From Actinomycetota bacterium (GTDB lineage Bacteria > Actinomycetota > Coriobacteriia > Anaerosomatales > Anaerosomataceae): a stretch of 64,000 nt of DNA. Position numbers and translations under genes: made by a program. The DNA lies in the NCBI GenBank assembly GCA_004348925.1, contig RCMX01000006.1, positions 730,919 to 794,918 on the forward strand. Reading direction: 5' to 3'. The notes beneath the pieces were generated by a model that was not told the origin of the DNA, did no database searches, and saw nothing but the letters and a program-made list of their open reading frames with translations. This document shows positions 1 through 8,088 of this stretch, one piece after another. The first letter of the stretch is position 1, and every line of letters begins with the position of its first letter.

Positions 1-1
1 C

Positions 2-58
2 GTCGTCGGCCCGGATCTGGCGGTTGCCGCCGCGCAGCGTGTCCGGGAGTTGGCGTAG
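2..58 (+). CDS. 3' end of an unidentified coding region (partial)
   Basis: The second reading frame is open from the window edge to a TAG at 56-58 and reads VVGPDLAVAAAQRVRELA, an alanine-rich, helix-like tail with codon use typical of this genome. Only 18 codons are visible, so no family can be named. It converges on the zinc-ribbon gene on the opposite strand. It could also be a chance open stretch. Confidence 0.35.
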   Translation, partial: VVGPDLAVAAAQRVRELA

Positions 59-133
59 CCGTTCGGCCGGACGGACTGCCGTTTTGGAGCCGGCTATGCG
101 TCGATTCTTGCGGAGGCGTAGCGTCTCGGACCG

Positions 134-769
134 CTAGATCAACCCGGCGCGGATGAGCGCCTCCTTCGCGTGCGCGAACGAGCCGCTCAGCAAGATCTTG
201 TACTTGGTCCCACCGGCTTTGAGGGTGATGTAGTCGGGGTCATCGGGAGCGTCCTCTCGAGCCATGCCGGTATGCAGCTTCATCTTCTCGATCGTTCGGC
301 GGTCGATCATGAAGTTGCCCGGAGTCTCGGCAAGCGCCGCATCGGGCGGCAGCTGCCAGTAGCGCTCGGCAAAGGCGAACGATGCGGAGATCTGAGCGCC
401 CCACTGCTTGAAGAACCCGCCGCCTTGCGCCTTTGTGTCCGAGCGAGCCTGCTCGATAGCGGTCTTCAGCATCTCCGCGGTGAGTTCGGCGAAGATGAGC
501 CTCGTTTGCGTGACGACAAGCGTGTACGAAGTGCGCTTGAGGCCCATGAAGCCGCTGCCGATCGAGAGGCCGCCGAGGACGGAGACGACCTGCTCGGTAG
601 AGGCGGGGGGAGCGGGAGTGGACGGCGTGGGAGCGACGGGCTGCGGGGGAGCCGGGGGCGCGGCGGCCTGCGGTGCCGGCGCCGGTGAGCCGCAGGTGGT
701 GCAGAACGCGTTACCGACCGTAAGCGGTGTGCCGCAGGTGGTGCAGAATCCGGCGGTCTCGGCAGTCAT
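134..769 (-). CDS. zinc-ribbon protein with proline/alanine linker
   Basis: A protein of 211 residues. The N-terminus carries two CxxC pairs (CTTCG at about residue 8 and again at about residue 23), a classic double zinc ribbon, followed by a proline/alanine-rich linker of about 35 residues and then a globular region with a glycine-rich start (LGGLSIGSGFMG) that resembles small PH-like or lipid-facing domains. The start at 769 is preferred because GGAGG lies 6 nt upstream; an in-frame codon further up would add only 11 residues and has no such site. The substrate is unknown. Such zinc-ribbon/linker proteins are common in actinobacteria and probably act as cytoplasmic sensors or adaptors. It reads away from the following tRNA gene. 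Confidence 0.75.
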   Translation of the reverse strand: MTAETAGFCTTCGTPLTVGNAFCTTCGSPAPAPQAAAPPAPPQPVAPTPSTPAPPASTEQVVSVLGGLSIGSGFMGLKRTSYTLVVTQTRLIFAELTAEMLKTAIEQARSDTKAQGGGFFKQWGAQISASFAFAERYWQLPPDAALAETPGNFMIDRRTIEKMKLHTGMAREDAPDDPDYITLKAGGTKYKILLSGSFAHAKEALIRAGLI

Positions 770-819
770 AGCGAACCTCCCCGTTAGCGGACTACGGTCC
801 AACTGTATCGTTCTGACGT

Positions 820-848
820 TTGCCCGACCAGGGGTTCCTCGCTATACT
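820..848 (+). promoter_or_regulatory. promoter of tRNA-Ser(GGA)
   Basis: TTGCCC at 820-825 and TATACT at 843-848 are separated by exactly 17 bp and lie 38 bp before the tRNA 5' end. The same arrangement, with the same CCTCGCTATACT context, precedes the second serine tRNA of this window. Confidence 0.7.
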
Positions 849-886
849 CGCGTTTGCGCTCCACGCCCTTTCCAGGACGCGCGCGC

Positions 887-979
887 GGAGAGTTGTCCGA
901 GTGGTTGAAGGAGCACGACTGGAAATCGTGTATGCGGTGTTGAACCGTATCCAGGGTTCGAATCCCTGACTCTCCGCCA
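887..979 (+). tRNA. tRNA-Ser(GGA)
   Basis: Cloverleaf with acceptor GGAGAGT pairing ACTCTCC, discriminator G and an encoded CCA end at 977-979. The anticodon stem is CACGA/TCGTG with loop CTGGAAA, giving anticodon GGA (reads UCC/UCU). The long variable arm typical of serine tRNAs is present, as is the T loop GGTTCGAATCC. Length is 93 nt including CCA. Confidence 0.97.
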
Positions 980-1333
980 GTTGATCTTTCCGACCGTCAC
1001 GGTCGTTCTCATGTCCTCGGTGGAGGCACAAGATGATGCACCCGAATCCCACTGGCGTGGTGCAGGTGGCTTGGCTGTTTCGAGGGGGCAGTCCTCGTTG
1101 CTCTGTACGTCGGATACCCGGCCGTGCTCTTCTTGGGCCTAGCCGTGCGCAGGGCACAAAGGGGACCTGGCGCGCGAACACCCGTCTCGGCCGCCCTTGT
1201 GCTGCTGCCATCCTCAGGGGATATGCTCGGTCCGTCACCCATGCTGAAATGGTCTAGAGTAGAACTACGGTCGTAGTCTCGAGAGCCAAAGATCGCGTAT
1301 ATGCGACGCAGACCTCAATGATGAGAGAGGACA
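980..1333. other. intergenic stretch without a recognisable gene
   Basis: About 350 bp between tRNA-Ser and the glycosyltransferase. Several short open frames exist on both strands but none has a ribosome site or a recognisable product. I looked for a signal-recognition-particle RNA, which sometimes follows serine tRNAs, but its conserved GGAAGGAAGCAGC-type loop is absent. The last 80 bp presumably hold the promoter of the next gene. Confidence 0.5.
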
Positions 1334-2296
1334 ATGCGAGGGAATTCGATCGACATCGCAGTACTGATTCCCTGTCATGACGAGGCCGCGACCATCACCA
1401 AGGTGGTCGGTGATTACAGGCGTTTGCTGCCCGATGCTCGTATCTATGTCTTCGACAACAACTCGACGGATGCAACAGCGAGCCTCGCGGCTGAGGCGGG
1501 GGCTGTCGTCATCCCCGAGCCTCGGCAGGGTAAGGGGTTCGTTGTTCGGTCCATGTTCCGCTCGGTTGACGCCGACGTCTACTTGATGGTGGACGGCGAC
1601 GACACCTACGAAGCTGAAGACATCGTGTCGCTCGCGGCTCCGATTATGGCGGGGCAGGCCGATATGGTGATCGGTGATCGACTGTCATCCACGTACTTCC
1701 AAGAAAACCGGCGCCCCCTTCACGGCGCCGGTAACCGGCTCGTGCGTTGGCTGATCAACACCCTGTTTCGGGCAAACGTCCACGACATAATGACCGGTGG
1801 ACGCGCTTTCTCAAGGGTCTTTGTCCAGACATATCCGGTCATGAGTGGCGGATTCGAGATCGAGACGGAGATGACCTTGCACGCGCTCGACAGGGGGTTC
1901 TTGATGGACGAGATCCCCGTGCGATACCGAGAACGCTCCGGGGGAAGCGTCTCGAAGCTGAGGACGATCCCTGACGGAATCCGGGTACTGGGGACCGTCT
2001 TCGAGCTGTTCAAGGACTTCCGACCGCTGCTGTTCTTCAGTATCGTCGCCGCGCTGTTGCTTGCTGGCGGCGTGACTCTGTTTGCCGCACCCCTCGGCGA
2101 GTACCTCGAGACCGGCTTCGTGAAGAAGGTTCCCTCACTCGTCGTCGCGGCCGGTCTCGGGATGGGGAGTCTGTTGGCCATTTCCGCCGGGGCGATCATG
2201 GACTCACTGCGCAAGCAGTCGCGGATGCTCTATGAGCTTGAGCTGCACAGGTGGGCGAGGGAGTACGGACGGCGTTTGGCGCGCGGGTCCGAATGA
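1334..2296 (+). CDS. family 2 glycosyltransferase with C-terminal membrane anchor
   Basis: A 320-residue GT2 enzyme of the dolichyl-phosphate mannose synthase-like type, expected to move a sugar from a nucleotide donor to a polyprenyl-phosphate lipid at the inner face of the membrane. The GT-A fold starts at once (IAVLIPCHDEAATI, residues 9-22), with the DNNSTD motif near 43 and the metal-binding VDGDDTY near 86. Two hydrophobic segments (about 228-250 and 265-285) form a C-terminal anchor. The start follows GAGAGAGG. Its stop overlaps the start of the next gene (ATGATGA), so the two are translationally coupled and probably work on the same glycolipid. The donor and acceptor cannot be deduced. 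Confidence 0.9.
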   Translation: MRGNSIDIAVLIPCHDEAATITKVVGDYRRLLPDARIYVFDNNSTDATASLAAEAGAVVIPEPRQGKGFVVRSMFRSVDADVYLMVDGDDTYEAEDIVSLAAPIMAGQADMVIGDRLSSTYFQENRRPLHGAGNRLVRWLINTLFRANVHDIMTGGRAFSRVFVQTYPVMSGGFEIETEMTLHALDRGFLMDEIPVRYRERSGGSVSKLRTIPDGIRVLGTVFELFKDFRPLLFFSIVAALLLAGGVTLFAAPLGEYLETGFVKKVPSLVVAAGLGMGSLLAISAGAIMDSLRKQSRMLYELELHRWAREYGRRLARGSE

Positions 2297-3645
2297 TGCA
2301 GCGAATCGGCAGGCTCGCACTTCTCTGGTTGACGCTCTTTGCCGTATTCGCGGCGCTGATGGTTCTGGTGTACGCCGTGCCGAACAGTTGGATCAAGTCG
2401 CACGTTCGCGCGTCAGCCGAGCAAATCCGGCTTGAGGGCCACCCGTATACCCCGCTCGTCGGGCTCTCATCGCTTATGCCCGACAATTTCACGGATGCTC
2501 TCATGCTGAATCAGGCGTTGAACTCGCACGATGCGGGGCCGGTCCAGGCGGCATTCGGCAGCTACATGCAGACGGTAGGGCCGGAGGCTGATGATGCGAT
2601 CGCTGACCTGGAGGTCGCAGTGGCAGGCGAGGGGGCGCCCACTTCGTATGCGCGCTACTGGCACGGGTACCAGGTGTGGCTGAGACCCCTGCTGGTGCTG
2701 TTCGACCTTAGGGCGATACGGTTCCTGAACGCGATCGTGATGACGATCTGCGTTGGAGTTGTGTCAGCGCTGATGGCGTATCGCCTCGGCGCGAAAGCGA
2801 TGGTAGCGTTCGTCGCCGCGCTGTTGTCGGCGGGAATAGTCATCGTGCCCGTCTCTCTCCAGTTCACCAGCGTCTTCTATGTGATGCTCCTGGGCGTTGC
2901 CATGGTCACCCTTGGGATGGATGGCGAAGGCACGTTGCGCCTCGACTTGGAGACCTTCCTCGTGCTCGGGGCGTTGACCGCATTCCTCGACCTGCTGACG
3001 GCGCCTGTGCTTACACTCGGCCTGCCCTTGGTGGTGCTGCTCGTGGGGCGCATGAGGTCCGAGCGTGAGTCGCGAGCTCTCCGTCAATTGCGGGAGTCGG
3101 CGCGAGTCTCGGCCGCCTGGGCGCTCGCATACGGCGGCACCTGGGCTGCGAAGTGGGCTCTCTCTTCGGTTGTGCTGGGCAGGAATGTCCTCGTCGAGGC
3201 TATGAGCGTGATCGCTCACCGCCTGGATGGGGCTGAAGCGGGCGTGATTCCCCAAAGGGTAGAGACGATCGTTCGCAACGTGGCGATGCTCTTCCCGCTG
3301 TTCGGTTTCAACCAAACCGTCGGGCTGCAGTGGGGAGTAGTAGCCGCGACGCTGGCCGTGCCCACGATAGTGGTCATTCTCGTGGTCTTCACGTTGCGTC
3401 GGCATCTTCGTACCGACAAACGGCTGAGCAGACTCACCGGTCTGCTCATCGCCCTTGCGCTGCCGTTCGGGTGGTACCTCGTGCTCAATGACCATTCATG
3501 GGTTCACTTCTGGATGACGTATCGCAATCTCGCAATCGCTGTGTTCGTTGTCGTGTACGGCGTCTTGTACGCGTACGAACCGGGGTACCTCAGCACCTTG
3601 AAGGCTCGGCTCGAAGGTCACCTTCGCGGCGAGACCAACGTGTGA
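2293..3645 (+). CDS. polytopic membrane protein, partner of the GT2 enzyme
   Basis: A protein of 450 residues with about 8-10 hydrophobic segments: one at the N-terminus (LALLWLTLFAVFAALMVLVY), a large outward-facing loop of about 100 residues, then clusters across the rest. No catalytic motif that I recognise is visible. The ATG at 2293 overlaps the stop of the glycosyltransferase, which argues for co-expression. The layout (short N-terminal anchor, large external loop, many further helices) recalls GT-C-like transferases or flippases that use polyprenyl-phosphate sugars, but this is inference from neighbours. A Lys/Arg-rich C-terminus faces the cytoplasm. tRNA-Ser(CGA) follows. Confidence 0.75.
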   Translation: MMQRIGRLALLWLTLFAVFAALMVLVYAVPNSWIKSHVRASAEQIRLEGHPYTPLVGLSSLMPDNFTDALMLNQALNSHDAGPVQAAFGSYMQTVGPEADDAIADLEVAVAGEGAPTSYARYWHGYQVWLRPLLVLFDLRAIRFLNAIVMTICVGVVSALMAYRLGAKAMVAFVAALLSAGIVIVPVSLQFTSVFYVMLLGVAMVTLGMDGEGTLRLDLETFLVLGALTAFLDLLTAPVLTLGLPLVVLLVGRMRSERESRALRQLRESARVSAAWALAYGGTWAAKWALSSVVLGRNVLVEAMSVIAHRLDGAEAGVIPQRVETIVRNVAMLFPLFGFNQTVGLQWGVVAATLAVPTIVVILVVFTLRRHLRTDKRLSRLTGLLIALALPFGWYLVLNDHSWVHFWMTYRNLAIAVFVVVYGVLYAYEPGYLSTLKARLEGHLRGETNV

Positions 3646-3724
3646 CGCTGAAATGCGTGGTCGATGCCGACCCCGCCCCGCGTTGCGCGGCACGCTTCCC
3701 TGTGCTCATGACGCCGAGGGTGAG

Positions 3725-3753
3725 TTGTCCGAGCAGGGCTACCTCGCTATACT
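3725..3753 (+). promoter_or_regulatory. promoter of tRNA-Ser(CGA)
   Basis: TTGTCC at 3725-3730 and TATACT at 3748-3753 with 17 bp between them, 40 bp before the tRNA. The same CCTCGCTATACT context precedes tRNA-Ser(GGA), so both serine tRNAs use near-identical promoters. It lies outside the island and survives integration. Confidence 0.7.
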
Positions 3754-3793
3754 GCGGAACGCCGCTCTTTCGGTGAGAGCGCTGCGCCCTTGC

Positions 3794-3886
3794 GGAGGGG
3801 TGGCAGAGTGGTTGAATGCGGCAGTCTCGAAAACTGTTTAGGAGGTATCCCCTCCTACGAGGGTTCGAATCCCTCCCCCTCCGCCA
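3794..3886 (+). tRNA. tRNA-Ser(CGA), integration target of the island
   Basis: Acceptor GGAGGGG pairs with CCCCTCC, followed by G and an encoded CCA (3884-3886). The anticodon loop is CTCGAAA, so the anticodon is CGA (reads UCG). A long variable arm and the GGTTCGAATCC T loop are present. The segment from the first base of the anticodon loop (3826) to 11 bp past the CCA end recurs exactly at 29053-29124. In the present state the 3' part of the tRNA is therefore the copy supplied by the element. The gene remains intact. Confidence 0.97.
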
Positions 3887-3897
3887 GCACGATGTGA
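3826..3897 (+). repeat. left attachment-site copy (72-bp direct repeat)
   Basis: Identical over 72 bp to 29053-29124. It begins with CTCGAAA, the anticodon loop of tRNA-Ser(CGA), and ends with CACGATGTGA just beyond the tRNA. The flanking bases differ at both ends (T versus C before, C versus T after), which fixes the repeat borders. Confidence 0.95.
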
Positions 3898-3899
3898 CG

Positions 3900-3931
3900 A
3901 CGCCCGCTCCTCGAACGCGAGGGGCGGGCGT
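3900..3931 (+). terminator. intrinsic terminator after tRNA-Ser(CGA)
   Basis: A 14-bp stem (ACGCCCGCTCCTCG with CGAGGGGCGGGCGT, one T-G pair) around an AACG loop, followed by TTGTGTGTG. It lies 3 bp inside the island, so the element brings its own terminator for the tRNA it occupies. The 30-bp core of the hairpin is almost identical to one at 38232-38263 in the host chromosome. Confidence 0.8.
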
Positions 3932-3948
3932 TTGTGTGTGCTCACACC

Positions 3949-6636
3949 CTACTGCAGGTCCACCCTCGTATGCTCCTTGGCCCAATGGATCCTCGCGAGA
4001 TCATCAGCAAGCCACTGGTAGCAGATTTCGGTCATGGGCCGCTTCCCGAACACGTCGAGTACTGTGCCGGTGATTGTCCCGACGGGAACCCCGGAGAGAT
4101 CAGGGCGCTCGGCTGCTGCGCTGCGAGCCTCCGCGGACAGGGTCTTCCAATCGGGCTTCTCCTCGACGAGGTCGACGATTACTTGATTCTCGCTTCCTAG
4201 CGGGAGAGGTACCAGGTGCCACGTGCCGGTTGGACCATGCCATCCACCTTCCCCCAGCTCGAGAAAGAACCTGAGACTGACGGGAAAGAGGCGGCCCCTG
4301 TCCAGATGATGGGCCAGTGGCGCGAGGACGCCCCGGCTCATTTGCTCATACGCCGCCAGCGCACCCGCATACACAGCCTCTGTGCGCAGTCTGAGTTGTT
4401 CCGTCGTGAAGAAATCCCAGACCCATGCCGACCCTGACTGACTGGACGGCCAGACATCTGACTGCGGCCATGGGGCCCGGATCTCGTCAATCCCTTGTTC
4501 GCCAAGTTGGTCGAGATACGGTCGCAGAAAGCGCAGTGGCTCTTTGAGCCCCGTCGGAAAGCCAACGAAGTGGCAGTCATCAGCCAGGTCCTGATAGAGG
4601 TCGCCGAGGGCGCCGCGGACGTCATCCACCTTGATTACTTTCTCGAATGGACTCGTACGCAGCAACTTGAGTGCGATGGCCCAGGCCGCCTCATCGGCAA
4701 TCGGCCCGTCTTGGGCAAGCGGGTACCCGGACTTAAGCAGCTCGGTCAACGAATCCCGTATCGCCTCGTGCGCCCAAACCCACGGCCAAGCGGGACTTGA
4801 GCTAGGCGCGGCTGTGACCATCTGGGTCCACGGGACGCGTGGGCCATCGCGAAGATCCTGCCTGTCTAGTGCGATGACCGGCTGGCTGCTCGGCGTATGG
4901 CGCAACCACGCGATTGTCAGTATTTGGCCATCCGCGAGCGCACCGACGGGGGAAACCTCACCAGGAGGATCGACTGGCATGACTCGGTCGGCCAGTGTTC
5001 CGAGCGACTGATGGAAGGCCATCATCGATTCGCGCACGAGCGTACCTGCGCGAATCGATTCAGGTAGCCCGGGCGGCTCTGTGACACGGGCAATCCTGGG
5101 CGCTCCCGATTCCAGAATGTCGCCGATGAGCCCTGGGTCCACGCCGACGGCTCTAGCCAGCAATCCATGGATGAAGTCGGTGGAGGCAATGCCGAGCAAT
5201 GCCCTGAGCGATTCCTTCCACCGAGTCAGCACCTCTGGGCTGCTGACCACGGCACCTACCGTCACGATCCCCTTCAGCACGGCCTGCGCAGCAAACCACT
5301 CGCGAAGCAACGCGAGCACGAACTCGGCCTGTCCGGCGACGACCTGGATCAAGCCTGACTCAGCAAGCTGATCAAGATCTCCAGTGTGTGGCAGGTCGCG
5401 CAACGCCACCGGTCCACTGCGCGTCGTTGATTCACTCGCGAGCACCATCAGCCAACGCTCACGCTCGTCGTGCTTCCCGCCAAGCCGATTCAGGGCGCCA
5501 CTGATTAGATGCTCGACAAGCTCGCTAGTGGTTGCCGGGACGGAAGGATGTGCCTTGAGCCAAGCCCCGGTCAGGAGCGCGAATAGGGGCAGTGAAGCGG
5601 CCTCCCGGATGCTCGCAGGCCACTTGGCCACATCCCAGTCGCGAAGGTCCCGGTCCGCAGCGAGCGAGGCGAGGGACAGCGTCTCGGCCTTGCTCAGGGG
5701 TGGCACCTGGATCTGCTCGCCGGGCAGCATTTCCAGGGGGAGCGGTCTTGTCGTCAGTAGCACTGCCGCATTCTGCGTCGCGGCCAGCGCCCGCGCGTCA
5801 TCAAGCGTTCTCGTAGCAAGGTCGAAATCAAGCTCGTCCAAGCCATCAATGATTACAGTGAGCGGGCATGGGGGCCGACAGCCCAAGGCGATTGCCTGCT
5901 CTCCAACCTGGTCGAACAGAGAACCATTCGCGATAGTCCGAGAGTCAAGCCAGACGACAGCCTCTGCTGGTTCTTCGCCGGCTGCGTGAACCGCTTCTTG
6001 GAACGCCAGCTCGGCAAGCACGGACTTCCCTGCGCCCACTGGAGCAGCTAGGACCTTTGTCGACCCTGGAGCAAGCGCATCATCGGGTAACGATCGGTGA
6101 ACTGGGAGTTCCAGTGCCAGCACAGAAGCGTGGCCGGGAGAAATTCCAGCCGCAATCAAGCGTCTTGTCACGCGGTGACGCGAGCCGAGCATCAGCCCGT
6201 CGAGAAGCTCCCGTCTCGTCGGCACTCTTCCGAGAGTGCGCTCCACTGTCGCGGCAGTCTGCTTGACAGTCACCAGGGTGCTTATGGGTGCGTCCCGCGA
6301 GACGGCATGCGAGAACTCATCAAGGAAGACGCGCGCGAGAGCAGGATCGTCTGGATCGCCCGCGTCAAATCGTGATAGGTCGAAGTCCTCTGGATTGAGA
6401 GTCCGAATACCCAGGGCGCTTTCGATGATGAGCTGCCAATTCGATTCTCTGGCGAGGAACGACTCATCAACAGGCTTGATGCGGTCCCATTCGGTGTTGG
6501 CTCTCAGCCGCTCGACCGCGAGGTCATATGCGGCGACAATCCGCTTCCGCGTTTCCTCGCTGGGACTCGCACCGCCGATGGGACTGATTGCCTGGACGAC
6601 CGAAAAGGCAAGTCCGATTGCCTCGACAACGGTCAT
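3949..6636 (-). CDS. NACHT-type STAND NTPase, probable antiphage sensor
   Basis: An 895-residue protein. The P-loop APVGAGKSVLAEL lies at about residues 198-210 and the Walker B stretch LTVIIDGLDELDF at about 259-271; the acidic DGLDELD run is typical of NACHT rather than AAA proteins. The N-terminal 20 residues are hydrophobic (VVEAIGLAFSVVQAI) and could touch a membrane; the next 170 residues are helical without a nuclease, TIR or protease motif that I recognise. The C-terminal 550 residues would be the sensor. The start at 6636 is chosen because GGAGGGGGAC precedes it. Bacterial NACHT proteins often abort infection after sensing phage products; that role is inferred from fold and from the island setting. 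It is the leftmost gene, reading toward the left junction. Confidence 0.8.
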   Translation of the reverse strand: MTVVEAIGLAFSVVQAISPIGGASPSEETRKRIVAAYDLAVERLRANTEWDRIKPVDESFLARESNWQLIIESALGIRTLNPEDFDLSRFDAGDPDDPALARVFLDEFSHAVSRDAPISTLVTVKQTAATVERTLGRVPTRRELLDGLMLGSRHRVTRRLIAAGISPGHASVLALELPVHRSLPDDALAPGSTKVLAAPVGAGKSVLAELAFQEAVHAAGEEPAEAVVWLDSRTIANGSLFDQVGEQAIALGCRPPCPLTVIIDGLDELDFDLATRTLDDARALAATQNAAVLLTTRPLPLEMLPGEQIQVPPLSKAETLSLASLAADRDLRDWDVAKWPASIREAASLPLFALLTGAWLKAHPSVPATTSELVEHLISGALNRLGGKHDERERWLMVLASESTTRSGPVALRDLPHTGDLDQLAESGLIQVVAGQAEFVLALLREWFAAQAVLKGIVTVGAVVSSPEVLTRWKESLRALLGIASTDFIHGLLARAVGVDPGLIGDILESGAPRIARVTEPPGLPESIRAGTLVRESMMAFHQSLGTLADRVMPVDPPGEVSPVGALADGQILTIAWLRHTPSSQPVIALDRQDLRDGPRVPWTQMVTAAPSSSPAWPWVWAHEAIRDSLTELLKSGYPLAQDGPIADEAAWAIALKLLRTSPFEKVIKVDDVRGALGDLYQDLADDCHFVGFPTGLKEPLRFLRPYLDQLGEQGIDEIRAPWPQSDVWPSSQSGSAWVWDFFTTEQLRLRTEAVYAGALAAYEQMSRGVLAPLAHHLDRGRLFPVSLRFFLELGEGGWHGPTGTWHLVPLPLGSENQVIVDLVEEKPDWKTLSAEARSAAAERPDLSGVPVGTITGTVLDVFGKRPMTEICYQWLADDLARIHWAKEHTRVDLQ

Positions 6637-6730
6637 TGGCGTCCCCCTCCGTGGCCGGCGACCGAATTGCTGCACGCGTCTGAAGGCAGCTAGTCGATTG
6701 TAGCTGGAGACAGCGCGTGGCTCGCGTCAC

Positions 6731-6817
6731 TCAGCGTCCTCGCGTGATTTCGCTCATCGGCGGCATCAGCTCGGTTGCTTCGGCCCCGAGCACCTCAGCC
6801 AGCGAGTAGATCGTCGA
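6731..6817 (-). pseudogene. remnant of an Xre-type HTH regulator
   Basis: On the minus strand, codons from 6817 to a TGA at 6731-6733 read STIYSLAEVLGAEATELMPP and a few further residues, which is the usual C-terminal helix of Xre/Cro HTH domains. The same frame meets a stop about 10 bp upstream, and the rest of the HTH is not in any frame nearby, so this is a broken relic, perhaps a former regulator of the NACHT gene. It is short, and identification rests on this one motif. Confidence 0.5.
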
Positions 6818-6947
6818 CCGCGTGCATCAACGGCACGTCCGGGCGGTGTTTTGTAGAATCGCGCCTCGTACGCGCGAGCGCGAAACTCGTGTCCCTCGCA
6901 TGGCATGAAGGCGCTACCCTAGTGGAGTGACCGACGAGGGAGGGTAA

Positions 6948-7226
6948 ATGGGCGCGCTTCCGTCAATTGACGAGGTTTGGCGACGAATCGAAGTAGAAGC
7001 AGGCGGGACCTTCCACACGAAGACTGGTGTGCCCCTGACATACTCCGTTGCCGGGGCCCGACTTGTCACGGACCGCTCCGACTACCCGCTTCATATTTCT
7101 GACTTCGCCAAAGCGCTCGAACTAGTACCTATCGAGCGTCCGGGCATGATCAACACACTCGTGCGTGGCCCCGGCTATATCTGGGCCATCCTTCACGATG
7201 CCCGAATCCGACAGGCGGACTGGTAG
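6948..7226 (+). CDS. hypothetical protein, 92 residues
   Basis: The ATG follows GAGGGAGGG at a good distance. The product is soluble, starting with a short helix (IDEVWRRIEVEAG) followed by beta-rich sequence (TYSVAGARLVTDRSDYPLHIS) and a C-terminal helix. It looks like a small alpha/beta domain that might bind a ligand or partner, but I recognise no family. Its stop is 2 nt before the TTG start of the membrane protein that follows, so the two form a tight pair. The pair sits back-to-back with the NACHT gene across a 310-bp spacer holding the Xre relic. Confidence 0.7.
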   Translation: MGALPSIDEVWRRIEVEAGGTFHTKTGVPLTYSVAGARLVTDRSDYPLHISDFAKALELVPIERPGMINTLVRGPGYIWAILHDARIRQADW

Positions 7227-7228
7227 GG

Positions 7229-8086
7229 TTGGCCACAGGCGCAGTAATCGCGACAGCGACCACAATCGCGTCCTCGGTCGCGGCAGCGGCCAGCCTCGCT
7301 ACCAGCCCGGTGCCCTCACACACTGTTGCGACGCTCGCGAGTGAGTCGGTTACGGCATCGGGTGCCGCGGGAGCCGGACCGTGGGCCGGCTTCGTCCATG
7401 CCACAGCAGGGATTTGGAGCGGTGGCCTCTCGACGGCTCTTACGAACCTCCTGATCTCAGGGTGGATTGTCGTCCTCGTGGTCGAGTGGGTGGTACGCAA
7501 CCGCGAGGCCAAGCGCGAACGCGACGCTAGAAACGAACTGTTGGTTGAAGTAGTCATGAACATCCGAATCATGCTCGAGGACGTCCAGGACTGCCCGAAT
7601 TGGCTGGCTGACGCCCTGGTCAGGGACTACTTGCTGTTGCCAGAGCTACGAGAGTTGGTCTTGGGTTCGAGAGCGCTCGGACTACAAGTGGACACCCGCA
7701 TGCGACTCCTCTCACTCATGAAAGCAGTGGATCTCGTAGATGGGGTCTACAGGGCCCAACGCGATCTGGCAATCCGCATGGCTACCGGCGAACAGCTCGT
7801 TGACGGTCTCTGGGAGCAGATGGAGGAAGCGTTCCGCAGGTCGACTGTCCAGGCGCTTGTGCTAACGCGCGATTGTGAATCCAGACTGACGAAGAACCCG
7901 AGTGGACCGATTCAAGCCACGATTCCACTGCTGGAATGCGGATCGTGCGGCACGGAACAGCAGGTTGACCCGTCCGTAATCCAAGGGGAGACGCCCTTCC
8001 AGTGCCTCAACTGCGGGGCCGAAGGCTGGTATGAAGGCCCCGCAGAAGACGATCACGCTGAGTCGGAGGAGTCGGCCGTCGGCTGA
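7229..8086 (+). CDS. membrane protein with C-terminal zinc ribbon
   Basis: A protein of 285 residues beginning with TTG, 2 nt after the previous stop. Residues 1-60 are Ala/Ser/Thr-rich and hydrophobic, a strong helix follows (LLISGWIVVLVVEWVV, about 72-87), then a basic stretch (RNREAKRERDAR) places the remainder in the cytoplasm. That part is helical. Near the C-terminus CGSC (about 243) and CLNC (about 262) form a zinc ribbon. No enzyme motif is visible. Together with the preceding 92-residue protein it could be a two-gene membrane module, possibly a defence effector pair; this is a guess from position in the island. It converges on the integrase, 2 nt between the stops. Confidence 0.7.
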   Translation: MATGAVIATATTIASSVAAAASLATSPVPSHTVATLASESVTASGAAGAGPWAGFVHATAGIWSGGLSTALTNLLISGWIVVLVVEWVVRNREAKRERDARNELLVEVVMNIRIMLEDVQDCPNWLADALVRDYLLLPELRELVLGSRALGLQVDTRMRLLSLMKAVDLVDGVYRAQRDLAIRMATGEQLVDGLWEQMEEAFRRSTVQALVLTRDCESRLTKNPSGPIQATIPLLECGSCGTEQQVDPSVIQGETPFQCLNCGAEGWYEGPAEDDHAESEESAVG

Positions 8087-8088
8087 GT

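Noticed and set aside
980-1333. Signal-recognition-particle RNA after tRNA-Ser
   Set aside because: The conserved GNAR and GGAAGGAAGC-type loop of bacterial SRP RNA could not be found.
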